NCBI RefSeq assembly: GCF_003597395.2
Contig: NC_133772.1
Span: 142,756,221-142,820,220 of the forward strand
Direction: 5' to 3'
Length of the DNA: 64,000 bases
Source: Chelonoidis abingdonii
Taxonomy: Eukaryota; Chordata; Testudines; Testudinidae
Shown: in pieces, positions 1-10,508 of the stretch
How positions within the stretch are numbered: position 1 is the stretch's first letter
Layout: each line of letters opens with the position of its first letter
Notes under the pieces: model-generated
Databases searched by the model: none
What the model was told of the DNA's origin: nothing
The model's input: the letters and a program-made list of their open reading frames with translations, nothing else
Made by a program: the position numbers and the translations under genes

Positions 1-1157
1 CATGCATCGCCACTGATGCATTATCTTCACCATAACATGAGTCACTATGTGGAAATGGAAGTGGGAGTTAAGAGTTGAAAGTTCAAGATTGAGGAACAGC
101 TAAGAAGCCCAAACTACCAGTTTTATTTGAAGCATTTAAGGTACAATACATTTTACAGACATTTCACTGTAAACTTGATTGCTTTCCTTTATTTAATTTA
201 TTTATTTGTTATCTTTAAACAAAATGACTACAAGCATTATTTTAATCTGGCTGCTTTAATATACATAAAGGTATCACACCCCGGATGATAAGGTAAAATG
301 GTGACTCTTCTGACTTACTCAGGTGGTTTATGAAAGCATCTGAACAAGTAGCAAACAAATACAGGCAAACTTGATTAATTCTTGCTTGGTTGAGTCATTT
401 GTGTACATATTCAAAAGATTGTAGTGGAAAGTTGTGCTTGAGCAAGCCTGAACAAGTGAATGAATGTGGTTTAAAAATCAGTCTTAGAAGGCTCTTTGCA
501 ATTCAATTTGTGACACACACACACACACACACCCCTCTGACTTCACCAAGGTCAGAGTCTTCAAATATTTATTCATCTCTCTTGTTTGCAATTTTCTACC
601 ATGCATTTTACAAACCTTTACCCTTTTTGCACACTAAATACAGTCTTCTGAGATTCAAGACCCCTCTGCCCAATTAGCAGGCAGCCCCCTCAGTGTAATA
701 GCAATTGATGGAGTCCACGTTTGCAATGGTGAGGAGTTTGGTAGTAAAGAGATCTTCTGTCTCTTGATTCACAGACCCAGTCCAGCATATGATGCATGTG
801 CCTATGGATCTCCCAAAAAGGCATAATTATAAGAGATAAATGAAGACATGCTCCATCTTCAGGTTTTCACATCTTGGCATCAGGAGAAACGGTCACTTCT
901 CTACTCTGTCTAGATTGTGCCCTGGATTCTTGCTTGGTACTTAATAGAGCAAGGAACAAATACTAGGAATGGCTACTGTGGTAAGCGGAGGTCGGTATCA
1001 GCTCTAGAGTTGCGGAGGCATTGCTAAAAGGGGCAGTGACGGCGCTAAATGAAATCTCGTCCAAAAATTGTTGTATTGTGATTGTGGAACTAACATGATG
1101 TTCGCAGACAATCACTCTGTCCACTCTGGTTGTCTGTTACATCCCTTTCCTTCACGT
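1..1157. other. Unrecognised AT-rich DNA with a short CA microsatellite
   Basis: No transposon, exon or RNA gene is recognisable here. The only structured sequence is a short pure CA/AC run at about 512-531. Reading frames are short and have no recognisable domain. Confidence 0.6.
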
Positions 1158-1292
1158 GCCTCGTCCATTTAGACTGTAAACTCTTCAGGGCAAGGATGGT
1201 CTCTTATAGTAGGTATGTATAGCGAGTGCCTAGAACAATGGGGCCCTGATATTTTTGGGGTCCCTATGCACTACCAAAATATAAATAATTAA
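1158..1292 (+). repeat. L2/MIR-type 3' tail
   Basis: The segment has the order of motifs typical of L2/MIR-like tails: an 'actgtaaactc' start, a 'ggcaagga' block, a 'gcctagaacaatgg' block and an AT-rich 'aaatataaataatt' end. In many reptile genomes this tail reads as a cassette for a short ancient retroposon. The copy is diverged, so the exact subfamily is uncertain. Confidence 0.55.
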
Positions 1293-2390
1293 TAGCAATG
1301 ATTTGGTGTTTCCTTTCTTTCCCTTGAACTTCACAGCAACTTCTGTCTCTGTCTATAATCTCTGTCTTTGAATACCAAAGAAAAAAAAGTTTTCAGAATC
1401 TGATAATTTTATAAAATAGACAACTTTGGCCATTTCCTAGCAGTACTGCAGTTGCTTTTTCTGAGCTTCATTACCCGGTTATGGCTGCATAAACCAGCTC
1501 CTTTTTCAGTAGGTAGAACCCGCTGATTGTGTGTGTGGGTGTGAAATTTGTATCATCAGAGTATAGTTTTATCAAATCAAAGTATATTGGGTGAAATTTT
1601 GGCCCAAGTGAAGTCAATGACAAAACTCCCATTTCAAAAATTCAACAGGGTATTTTATCACGGTATTTTGTGGCTAGTCTTTATAGACAGTAATGGATTC
1701 CACACTGATATCAAATATAAGAACAGAAAATCCCTTTTAATGAACTACAATATATAATCACAATTCCTTAAGATTAACCTCTTGATGAGGATTTATTCAT
1801 GACATTATTTATGGTGTAAAATTAAAAATGCAAATTTGTAAAGTACCAATGGCCTGCTGCATAAAAGTGAGGATTTCATTTAATGGTTGTCAGTTTTATG
1901 GCATTACCATAAAACGGCTGCAAAAATGATGCATGAACTTCTGTAAATAACTACAAGCATACAAAAGAATGTCTTTCCGACAGCCGTGGATAGAGCTGAG
2001 TGCTGAGAAATATATTCATTCTGCTATGATGTAGCCATAATTTCTGGTTTTATTGTAAAGAAGGCTATTATACTTAGGAAACTGACAAAGATGAATTATG
2101 CTACTTATATTTCTGATAACAGAAATGCTTTCAGTAGCTTTAATCAGGGAGTCATATAATTTGTTTTAAGCAAAATTAGTTCATTGACAGTGAGACAAGA
2201 AAATAATTTAGAGTGGGATTATAGCTTGTTTTCAACTATTAATATTAATAATTACTTTACTGTGTCCAAAAATGTGGTAGGCATTTTGCAGCATGGTTAA
2301 GAAGATGTTTTCCCAGTTTCAGAGCACTTACAAATTAGGTAGAGATAATGCAATTACCCCATTTTTGTATAGGTCAAGTGTTTACAACAA
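1293..2390. other. Unrecognised AT-rich interval
   Basis: About 1.1 kb without a recognisable gene or repeat. Reading frames are under 70 codons and look random. The sequence just before 2391 does not match the outer end of the adjacent Penelope-like element, so I place that element's boundary near 2391. Confidence 0.5.
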
Positions 2391-2560
2391 CAAGGTGGGT
2401 GAGGTAATAGCTTTTATGGGACTAAGTTGCATTGGTGAGCGAGACAAGATTTACAGAGCTCTTCAGGTCTGGAAAACCTACTGAGTGTCACAGCTAAATA
2501 AAAGGTGGAACAGATTGTTTAGCAGAAGTAGTTAGCATACATTTCAAGGGACCATTCAAG
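2391..2560 (-). repeat. 3' terminal repeat of the Penelope-like element
   Basis: On the plus strand this begins with 'caaggtgggtgaggtaat' and continues through 'gagcgagacaag', 'gagctcttcaggtctgg' and 'gtcacagctaaata'. The same first block occurs at the element's other end near 6014 in the opposite orientation. A related copy is at 21720-21945. Penelope-like elements are known to carry terminal repeats in direct or inverted arrangement. Confidence 0.65.
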
Positions 2561-2589
2561 GAGAGGTGGCATTTTAACATCACTCTAGT

Positions 2590-2910
2590 CATGGGGGACG
2601 GTAAGTGTGTTATAATAAGCCATAAATTCAATGTTTCTTTTCAGCCCATGGCTTTTAGTGTGTGTGTGGCAAAATTGGGAATTTAAGCTCTCAGGCTTGT
2701 CTTTTGAAGGTGCTATGCAGGTTTCCTTTGAGGATGAGGACTGAGAGGTCAGGTATAGAGTGATCATTTTGTGGAAAGTGTTCACCCACAGGTAATAAGG
2801 TGTTTTTGTCTTTTATCATTTTTCTAAGTGAGTTTATTCAAGAGTGTAGTGATTGCTTGGTTTAACCCACATAGTTGTTGTTGGGGCATTTAGTGCATTG
2901 GATGAGATAC
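2590..2910 (-). pseudogene. GIY-YIG endonuclease remnant of the Penelope-like element
   Basis: In Penelope-like elements a C-terminal GIY-YIG nuclease nicks target DNA for insertion. On the minus strand the segment translates with a 'VYLIQCTKCP' block, where VYLI stands in the GIY-strand position, then 'NYVG' in the YIG position, then a histidine-containing stretch (PVGEHFPQNDHS) and an 'LKGN' block, as in the family. At least three in-frame stops (after NYVG, in the following helix, and near the C-terminus) show that it is dead. The upstream part of the same domain lies across the inserted LTR at 3902-3968, ending in 'DPLPYTCLSQY'. Confidence 0.7.
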
Positions 2911-2915
2911 ACCAC

Positions 2916-3896
2916 TGTCATAAACAGATAGCAGGAGTTAATAGAACAGAAACTTTATATCTCTTTGACTGTAAAGGTTAACAAGATTGCAGTAAGCCCT
3001 GGCTGTCACCTGACCATAGGAACGCTAATCAGGGACAGGATACTTTCAAACTTAGGGAGTGGAAGTTTTGTGTGTCTGTTAGTTTTGGTGTTTTCCTCTG
3101 CTGGTTCTGAGAATGAGCCAAACGTGCACCCAAGTTTCCTCTCCAATTCTCTCTAACAGGCTCTTATAAGTTCAGAATAGTGAAGTCTAAGGAGATAACC
3201 AGTTAGGGCTATTTTGTTTCTTTATTCAAATTCATTTGCTGGAAGCAGTTTAATTGTTATTTGGCTGGAAGAGTTCAATTTTATTTTGCTGAAAGGATTT
3301 TTAATTTGTACTGAAATACTTAGGCTGAGGGTATTCCGTGTCTATAAGCTGAAAAACCGTACCTATTCCATCTTAAATTTACAAAGATAATTTTTACTAT
3401 TCTCTCTTTAATTAAAGCTTTTTGTTTAAGACCTGATTGTTTTTAATTTGGTGAACCCCAGGGGGCTGGGCTGGATCTACCAGGGAATCAGTAGAGAAAG
3501 AGAAGGGAGTAGGAACGGTTATTTCTCTCTGTTAGGATTACTGTCTCGCTCTCAGGGAGAGTCTGGGAGGGGGAGAGAGAAGGAGGGGGAAGGTGAATTT
3601 TCCTCTGTTTTGTGATTCAAGGAGTTTGAATCACAGTAATCTCCAGGGTAACCCAGGGAGGGGAAGCCTGGAATGGCACGTTGGGGCAAGGTTTACTTTT
3701 CTTGTAGTAAGATATCCAGAGTTTCTAGTCTTGATTCCCGGCAAGGTCTTGGGGGGACCAGAGTGTACCAGGCACTGGAATTCCTGGTTGGTGGCAGCGC
3801 TACAGGTTCTAAGCTGGTAATCAAGCTTAGAGGAATTCATGCTGGTACCCCATCTTTTGGACGCTAAGGTTCAGGGTGGGGAATTATACCTTGACA
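2916..3896 (+). mobile_element. Solo LTR of an endogenous retrovirus-like element, inside the Penelope GIY-YIG region
   Basis: The element starts TGTCATAAACAG and ends ACCTTGACA, the usual TG...CA termini. The flanking pentamers are accac (2911-2915) and atcac (3897-3901), a 5-bp target-site duplication with one change. A late-LTR block 'ttttggacgctaaggt' is shared with the LTR at 38303-39245, so the two copies belong to one family. There are no internal coding sequences, so this is a solo LTR produced by recombination between the two ends of a provirus. It splits the Penelope endonuclease remnant, so it is the younger insertion. Confidence 0.8.
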
Positions 3897-3970
3897 ATCA
3901 CATATTGTGATAGGCAAGTGTAGGGCAATGGATCTAGAAAAGTGTGCTGATCACTGTACCAGTGGAGATA

Positions 3971-4130
3971 TCATGGAATATGAAGGTTCCTCAGGAGGTC
4001 ATCAAGTCTAACCACCTTTTCAAAGCAGGACTAATCCCCAGACAGATTTTTGCCCCAGATCCCTAAATGGCTCCCTCAACGATTGAACTCACAACCCTGG
4101 GTTTAGCAGCTCAAACCACTGAGCTCTCTG
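3971..4130 (-). repeat. tRNA-derived SINE with CR1-like tail (tortoise Pol III type)
   Basis: Read on the minus strand it has an A-box-like region near 4125, a B-box-like block around 'ggttgtgagttcaatc', the spacer 'gatctggggcaaaa', and a CR1-type tail ('gacctcctgagg'). A tRNA-like head fused to a CR1 tail is the architecture of the tortoise Pol III SINE, mobilised by CR1 LINEs. It lies within the Penelope-like element. Confidence 0.75.
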
Positions 4131-4139
4131 CATCCATTC

Positions 4140-4740
4140 TTCTGGTACGGTCTGGTGCTGTTTTGAGTTGGTGTGTCATGGTCGTGGGGGCTTGCTTCTG
4201 ATGATAAGCTTGGAGAGGTTGGGGGATTATTTGAAGAGGGGGGTATTATAACAGGGGGTTCAGGAAATATTTCTTTCAAGATGGGGTCTCCAATGAATAT
4301 GGGTTGTAGTTGTTTGATGATACCCATAGGAGTTCCAGTGTGGGGTGGTTGGTGACAACAAGGGGTGTGGGTTCAGGAGAGGTTTTATTTCTGTATTGAG
4401 GCACGCTCTCTCAGGGTATCTGGGTGGCCCATTTCATGATGTGATCTAGTTCTCTGGTCGAGTGTCCTTGTTTGGTGAAGGTGGTTGTTAAGGTATATAT
4501 CCAGGACTTTCTCCTTGGAGAGGTTCAATGGTATCTGAGTGCCTGACTGCCGATAACAGATTTCTGGGAGTGTTTGGGGTTGTTACCAGATGCATGAAGG
4601 ACGGTGTGGGGATTAGTGAGTTTATTGTATATAGCTGTCTATAGGGTTCCATTTTTGAAGTTGATTGTGGTGTCCAGGAAATTGCTGCTAGTGTGGGAAT
4701 GTTCTAGAAATACTTTAATGGATGGGTAGTGGTGGTTGAA
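4140..4740 (-). pseudogene. Penelope-like element linker between RT and GIY-YIG
   Basis: The minus-strand frame at 4327-4103 contains 'GIIKQLQPIFIGDPILKEIF', which matches the conserved linker that follows the reverse transcriptase in this turtle Penelope group. The preceding part (4740-4380) has the expected composition but is broken by stops. It has no catalytic function of its own. Confidence 0.6.
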
Positions 4741-4741
4741 A

Positions 4742-5530
4742 TTATGATGGAAATCTGTGAGGGAGTTTAGGCTGTCTGTTCAGAGGATGAAAATACCTGT
4801 ATTTCAGGTATATTATTGGTTTCATAGTGCACTTGTCCAGAAATTCTTCTTCAAGGTGGCCAATGAAGGGGTTGCCATATTGGGGAGCCATCCTAGTACA
4901 GGGCTGTTCCCATGGTTTGGACAATGTGTGCTATTGAATTTAAAATTGATCTGGGTGAAAACAAAATGGATGAGTGATGTATTTGGGAGAATATCTGAGG
5001 AATGTGCATTGTCTTGTAAATATTTGAATCTGTCAGTGATGCTGTCATTGTGAGGGATGTTGGTGTATAGGAAGGTGCTATCCATGGTATCAAGGATGGT
5101 GTTCAGAGGGAGGTTATTAATATTGTGGAGGAGTGTTTCTGGAGGAAGTCAGCTGTGTACTTGAGGAAGCTGGCTCTTTGTGGAGTGAGTGGTTTGAGGA
5201 TGACTTCTACGAGCCCCTATATTCCTTCAGTAAGATATCCATGACCAGATATGATGGGTCTGCCTGAGTTGCCTTGTTTCCATATCTTGGGGAAGCATGT
5301 GGAAGGTCCTTGGGATGGGTGCATGGCACATGATGTTGTAGAGTTTCTCTTGTAGCTGTTTGAGGAAGGATTTGATGATATCCTTAAATTCCTGGGTAAA
5401 TTGTGTTGTGGGGTCTTCTTTGAGTTCTTTATAGTAGTGGGTGTCCGAGAGTTGTTGTTTGGCCTCATTAACATAGCCATCATGGTTGAGGACTACAATG
5501 GTGCCCCCCTTGTTTTCTGATTTGATCATT
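4742..5530 (-). pseudogene. Penelope-like reverse transcriptase remnant
   Basis: Several minus-strand frames together give the RT motifs in order: 'GGTIVVLNHDGYVNEAKQQL' (near 5500), 'GNSGRPIISGHGYLTEGI' (near 5270-5217), 'FLYTNIPHND' (near 5070), and 'TRMAPQYGNPFIGHLEEEFL' (near 4890-4830). In active relatives the next block contains the catalytic YxDD aspartates. Here the corresponding region reads 'YLKYRYFHP', so the catalytic pair is lost. The motifs fall in different frames, which shows multiple indels. In the family this enzyme copies element RNA at a nicked chromosome end. Confidence 0.75.
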
Positions 5531-5939
5531 ATTTGGAGATTTGGAGTTTAGCGACTGTATATCTATCCTCTCAGCAGTGGAAGGACTGTGGTAAATGTGA
5601 GGCTTGTTAAAGATTTCAGTCAACCTTTTCCTGAAACAATGAATGTCATGATCAATTGTGTGGTTTTGTCCATTGTGTGGGTATCCAATCAGATGATTCT
5701 TTTTTCTTATGACTGTCAGGGGGATGTGACAATTATGGGCGGTAGTGTCATTGCTGTGAAATAATTCTTTGAGGTGGAGTCAGCAAAAGAAGTCTTATAC
5801 TTCTTCATAAGTTAATATGGTATTAAATTCTGTGGTGAGGCAGAAGCTCAATCCCTTGGAGAGTAGAGATAATTCAGCTCTGGTTAGGGGTTGATAAATT
5901 GATGATGTTGGAGTGTTATATAGTGTCCATGTGGTGGGT

Positions 5940-6060
5940 GTTCTGTGTAAGCTTCAAATTTTGTGTCTCTCACCAGCAGAAGTTGATTCAATAAAAGATA
6001 TTACCTCACCCACCTTGTCTTTCTAGCATCCTGGGACCAACACAGCTACAACAACACTGC
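5940..6060 (-). repeat. 5' terminal repeat of the Penelope-like element
   Basis: On the minus strand this opens 'gcagtgttgttgtagctg', then 'caaggtgggtgaggtaat', 'atcttttattg' and 'gctggtgagagacac'. It is a copy of the block at 2391 in the opposite orientation, so the element has inverted terminal repeats. Confidence 0.6.
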
Positions 6061-6231
6061 ATACAAGTGTTTCTAAAGTTCTTATTAGAGTTTATTGGAA
6101 AATTTTTGGTGAAGTAATGTTCCATCAGAAAATGCTGTATTGACAAAACCTTTTTTTTTCCTTCACAAAAATCATGGCTTTTTTTGACAAAATTCCCATG
6201 ATAACAAATTTATTTTGTACTTTATTGCATG

Positions 6232-6418
6232 GTCCGTTAGTAGGAGTAGTGCACAACATTTGTATTGGCCTGCTAAACCCAAGGTTGTGAGTTCAGTCCT
6301 CGGGTCACTTAGGGATCTGGGGCAAAATCAGTACTTGGTCCTGCTAGTGAAGGCAAGGGGCTGGATTCAACTTTTCGGGGTCCCTTCTAGTTCTGTGAGA
6401 TAGATATATTTCCATATT
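6232..6418 (+). repeat. tRNA/CR1-tailed SINE, diverged
   Basis: The tRNA-like part contains 'ttggcctgctaaaccc' and a B-box-like 'gttgtgagttcagtcc', followed by 'gggatctggggcaaaatcag' and a CR1-type tail ending 'cccttctagttctgtgag'. The A-box is degraded. It is the same family as the copy at 7663-7850. Confidence 0.7.
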
Positions 6419-6513
6419 ATTCTTTGGTTTGCTTATTCCTAGTATGAAAGTATTCAAATATATATGCACTATTAAAGAATCTTGTTCCATTATGGGACTT
6501 TGTGACACACCAC

Positions 6514-7657
6514 TGTGGTGGGTTGGATCACAGAAACCCCCTGGAAGCTGCCACCTGATGTGCCCAGACTACCCTGCTTTCCCGGGGCCCCAGCACCCTG
6601 TCTTGCTGAGCCAGACACTCCTGTCTGCTCCAACAAAGACCCAGTGTCTGAATTACTTGCCCCAAAGCTGCAGGTTTACCTGAAAGCAGCTCACAGAAGT
6701 GTTCCTGTCTTTAACACTCAGACACCCAACTTCCAATGGGATCTAAACCCAAATAAATCAATTATACCCTGTATAAAGCTTATGCAGGGTAAACTCATAA
6801 ATTGTTCGCCCTCTATAACACTGATAGAGAGATATGCTCAGTTGTTTGCTCCCCCAGGTATTAATACGTACTCTAAGTTAATTAATAAGTAAAAAGTGAT
6901 TTTATTAAATACAGAAAGTATGATTTAAGTGGTTCCAAGAAGTAACAGACAGAACAAAGCAAGTCACCAAGCAAAACAAAATAAAATGTGCAAATCTATG
7001 TCTAATCAAAACTGAATATAGATAATCTCACCCTCACAGATGCTTCAGTAAGTTTTTTCCTCAGACTGGACAACTTCCAGGCCTGGGCACAATTCTTTCC
7101 CCTGATACAGCTCTTGTTCCAGTTCAGGTGGTAGCTAGGGGATTCTTTATGATGGATCCTCTCCTCCCTTTGTTCTGTTCCACCTCTTTATATATTTTTT
7201 GCATGATGTGGGAATTCTTTGTCCCTCCCTGGGCTCTCACCCCCTCCTACTCAATGGAAAGACACCAGGTTAAAGGTGGATTCCAGTTCAGGTGACATGA
7301 TCACATGTCACTCCAAGACTTCATTGCCCATTTGCCAGCACACACGTATACAGGAAGACTTACACGTAAAACACACCCATCTGCAGACAATTGTTCTGGT
7401 TAATGGGAGTCATCAAGATTGCAAACCACCATTGATGGCCCACATTTTGCATAATTACAATAGGCCCTCAGAGTTATATCTCATATTTCTAGTTTCAGAT
7501 GCAAGAGTGGTACATTTATACAAATAGGATGACCACAGTAGATTATAAGCTTTGCATTGATACCTTACAAGAGACCTTTTGCATGAAGCATATTTCAGTC
7601 ACTTTATATTCACTCATTATAAAAATATGCTAAAATAATCTAGACTGCAACATCACA
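6514..7657 (-). mobile_element. Solo ERV-type LTR, family related to 46601-47903
   Basis: The plus-strand ends are TGTGGTGGGTTGG and GCAACATCACA, giving TG...CA termini on both strands. The flanks accac (6509-6513) and cccac (7658-7662) agree at four of five positions, a plausible eroded target-site duplication. Long parts, such as the 'tggatcacag' start, the 'gaaagcagctcacagaagtg' block and the 'ttaattaataagtaaaaagt' block, are shared with the LTR at 46601-47903. The AATAAA-like signal is on the minus strand (reverse complement of 'gattttattaaatac'), which suggests minus-strand transcription. No gag, pol or env remnant is present. Confidence 0.75.
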
Positions 7658-7662
7658 CCCAC

Positions 7663-7850
7663 CCTCTGAGGGAGGGATAGTTCAGTGGTTTGAGCATTGG
7701 CCTGCTAAATTGTGAGTTTAATCCTTGAGGGGGCTACTTAGGAATCTGGGGCAAAATCAGTACTTAGTCCTGCTAGTGGAGGTAGAGGGCTTGACTCGAT
7801 GACCTTTCAGAGTCCTTTCTAGTTCTATGAGACAGGTATATCTCCATATA
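7663..7850 (+). repeat. tRNA/CR1-tailed SINE (tortoise Pol III type)
   Basis: The A-box-like 'tagttcagtggtttgag' and B-box-like 'tgagtttaatcc' of a tRNA-related Pol III promoter are visible, then 'aatctggggcaaaatcag', and a CR1-related tail with 'gatgacctttcagagtcc' and 'ctagttctatgag'. It begins a few bases after the LTR end at 7657. Confidence 0.8.
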
Positions 7851-9514
7851 TTAATTTTTTTACCATAGTGGAAAACTTTGCATGAGATCACAACTCTAAT
7901 ATTAGACTCTACTTAGATATTTATGGTAATATTAGACTCTACTGAATTTTTATGGTAATATTTATGGTAATGTAATGGTAGATATTTATGGTAATGTGGC
8001 CTTTCACGTGATCATGGCAGAAATCTTATGAAATCTGACAAGTGTGGAAGGCATGAGTCATTGCTTTTAGAGTCATCAGCTCATCTTCATTCACACACCT
8101 CAGAATGTTTGAAATATGGGAAGAATAATATCTAGAACTGGTTGAAGTTCAGAATTTCTGCTCAAACAAATTGTGAATTGTCGAAATTTCCTATTTGTTG
8201 CAGATTGAAACTTCATTATGAAATGTTCATGTTGAAATGTAGTGTATTTTGCTTTTTATTTGAAAATTTTATATTATCTCATGACATGCCAGTATTATTG
8301 CATAATGTAAGATGTCATGTTATGTCAAGCATATTATTCACTATTACTACTGGCATGTTGTAACTGGCAATATAATAGCCAAAATATTCTAGTCTATTGT
8401 TTTGTTTTGTTTTCAAAATCATTACGGGCAACGCTAGTTAGTAGTAATTGAAACCTCTTATCTTACTTTCTAGATCAACGTGCCTCCTGTTTGTGTTGTG
8501 ATGAAACAGTTCAACGTTTTGAACAAGAAGAAAAGATAAGCATTTGGTGTACTGATTTTCAGGAACAGCTGTTTTCAATATCCTCATGTTAGCCTGGAAT
8601 CATTTTTCTAGGAGTAGAGTAAAATATGACATATCATTAATATAGTGCATATTGTGCCCTATTACTGATGTGCAGTGAAATAAAGGAAAATAGATTGGTT
8701 TCATGAAATTTCATCAAAATTGACATGATTTTGTGTGTGGGGGGGAGGGGAAGGTTTTGTCATTATGGAATCTTCTGATGGAAAGTTGTTTCTTCAAAAT
8801 TTTTCCAATGCACTCTGATAATAACTTTGTTAAAAATTAACCTGTATGAATGGAGAAGAATTGCAATGGTTCAGATTATAGCCCAGAAAAGGTCAGAGCA
8901 GTTGAGTATCTTGTTAGCTTTGGTTAGATGAGCTGAGTGTAGCTTGCTTAATCACAATGCAAATTCAGTCTAGTTTTAATTCTCCTATAGAAACTCTCAA
9001 CTCTATCTCATTACAAGGAACACAATTCACTTTGGAATCAGACATGATGATTTTCCAAAATGATGAATAATTTTAGGCACCAACCTGAGACACCTCAAAG
9101 GCTCCTGATTTTCAGAGGTCAGGTATCAGCACTATCTGAACAGTCAGTCCCTTTGAGGGGTCTGAAGTTGGGCACCGAAACATAGAGGAGCCCCAAATCA
9201 CTTTCCTTTGCCAATCTCAGTTAGACTCTTATTGTCTCATTTATGTAAGAAAATGCGGAATTAAGAAAATGAAGCCATATAACTTCTACTGAGTTTTTTA
9301 GCCCAGCATCATTAAAGTTTCAGGCACTATTTTTTCTTCTCTTTTTCTTATATGGGGATATTCAGGTGATTAAAGCGAAGCAAGCACTAAAATGGTTTAC
9401 AAGGATTAGATCTGGAGTTAATTTTGGGTTAGCTACTTAAGACAGGAGATGGTTTAAACCAAGTGGTTTCCTGTATAGGTTTACAAAATGATGGTACATT
9501 CTACATGTCATTCC
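7851..9514. other. Unrecognised AT-rich DNA
   Basis: No gene or clear transposon is recognised. Around 7895-8000 the motif 'atatttatggtaat' recurs in a short imperfect tandem. AT-rich stretches near 8130-8260 and 8690-8820 resemble fragments of the palindromic AT-rich repeat seen at 32452-32860, but too weakly to call. Confidence 0.45.
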
Positions 9515-9615
9515 ATGTTGTTGCTGTTAATGACACTATAGTCACAATCAGGGCCTTGTTGTACTAGACACTGTACAAACACATACAAGAGACAGTACCT
9601 GCAGGCCCCGCCATT
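9515..9615 (-). repeat. L2/MIR-type tail, minus strand
   Basis: The reverse complement shows 'ctgtctcttgtatgtgtttg', 'tacagtgtctagtacaa' and 'ggccctgat', the same ordered motifs as at 1158-1292. It is old and diverged. Confidence 0.55.
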
Positions 9616-10420
9616 ACTAGCCATCCCAGAGGGCGATATGCAGTGGGATGTCTGTGGGAGGAAGCATGCCAGCCCTTCATTCATTATTAATAGTCCCTTC
9701 ATCTCCACAGATACCTGACTGAAGTCTAAGAAAGGCAGATTCTGGCTGACTTTATCCAAATGCTATTTAGGAGTTTTTGGCTACTGAACGTTTATAGGCT
9801 TTATTTCCTAATTTGATTAAAGAATAGGTCTGAACTGCTGATACTCTTTAAATTAATGCTTAAAGGTTAGTCATTTTACAGTAGTTAACATGATAGAAAG
9901 CATTTTTCTTTAGAAGTTCATACACCGGACTTCATTTTTATATATATTGCTTGCAAATTGTAACTACATTTTATATTGATTGTGAAGTGCTGTCAATTGC
10001 CTACATGTAAAAGGGAGAAGCCTGGCTCAGCTAGTGTACAGACCCAGGAGGAAAGCAGACTCTGATCTCCTTTGAAGGGCTTGGATGAAAGCAGGAGTAG
10101 AGGGCCCCTTTCAAAGAGAAAAGAGGACCCATTGCTGTATTTGGGACTATTACTAGAGTCTTGACTGCAGTTACCAAATGAGACCCTGGCCTAGCACAGT
10201 CTCTCTGAAGGAAGAGTGTCCTGCTATGGCCTTGTGTTTGGTTTTGCATTTGATCTTTGCTAGCTCTGGAAGTGGAAGGCTCTCAAGGCCCCACAACCCG
10301 AGCCATGCTGTCAATTTCATGGAGACCAAAGACCAAAGGCCCGGTGAGTTCAGAGATCTTTGATACCCCTTGAAGGTGTCCTGGGAGACCAAACCTGTGA
10401 CAATGTCATTTCAGGGATTA
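9616..10420. other. No recognisable gene
   Basis: Unique-looking sequence. Short overlapping frames on both strands at 10031-10392 contain no domain I recognise and are probably chance frames in a moderately GC-rich patch. Confidence 0.45.
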
Positions 10421-10508
10421 AGCTGGCTTCCCTGCTGAAAGCTCATTATTAAAGAACTGAGCTAAATGAGACTCTTCTGCTGGTGCAGATCTAGAATGGT
10501 CTGAGATA
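10421..10508 (+). repeat. Left copy of a direct repeat bracketing the RTE fragment
   Basis: It starts 'agctggcttccctgctgaa' and continues with 'gctcattattaaagaactg'. A similar copy with visible point differences begins at 11182. The two copies flank the RTE-type LINE fragment. Confidence 0.6.

Larger units (their letters stand above)
2391..6060 (-). mobile_element. Penelope-like element, near full span, degenerate and interrupted
   Basis: Read on the minus strand, the order is a terminal repeat (about 6060-5940), reverse-transcriptase remnants (about 5530-4740), a linker (to about 4140), a GIY-YIG-type endonuclease remnant (3968-3902 and 2905-2590) and a 3' end to 2391. That order, with RT before a C-terminal GIY-YIG domain, is diagnostic of Penelope-like elements. 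The end at 2391 and the end at about 6014 carry the same 'caaggtgggtgaggtaat' block facing opposite ways, so the terminal repeats are inverted. A solo LTR (2916-3896) and a SINE (3971-4130) interrupt it, leaving roughly 2.5 kb of element. Many stops and frameshifts make it inactive. Confidence 0.8.
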
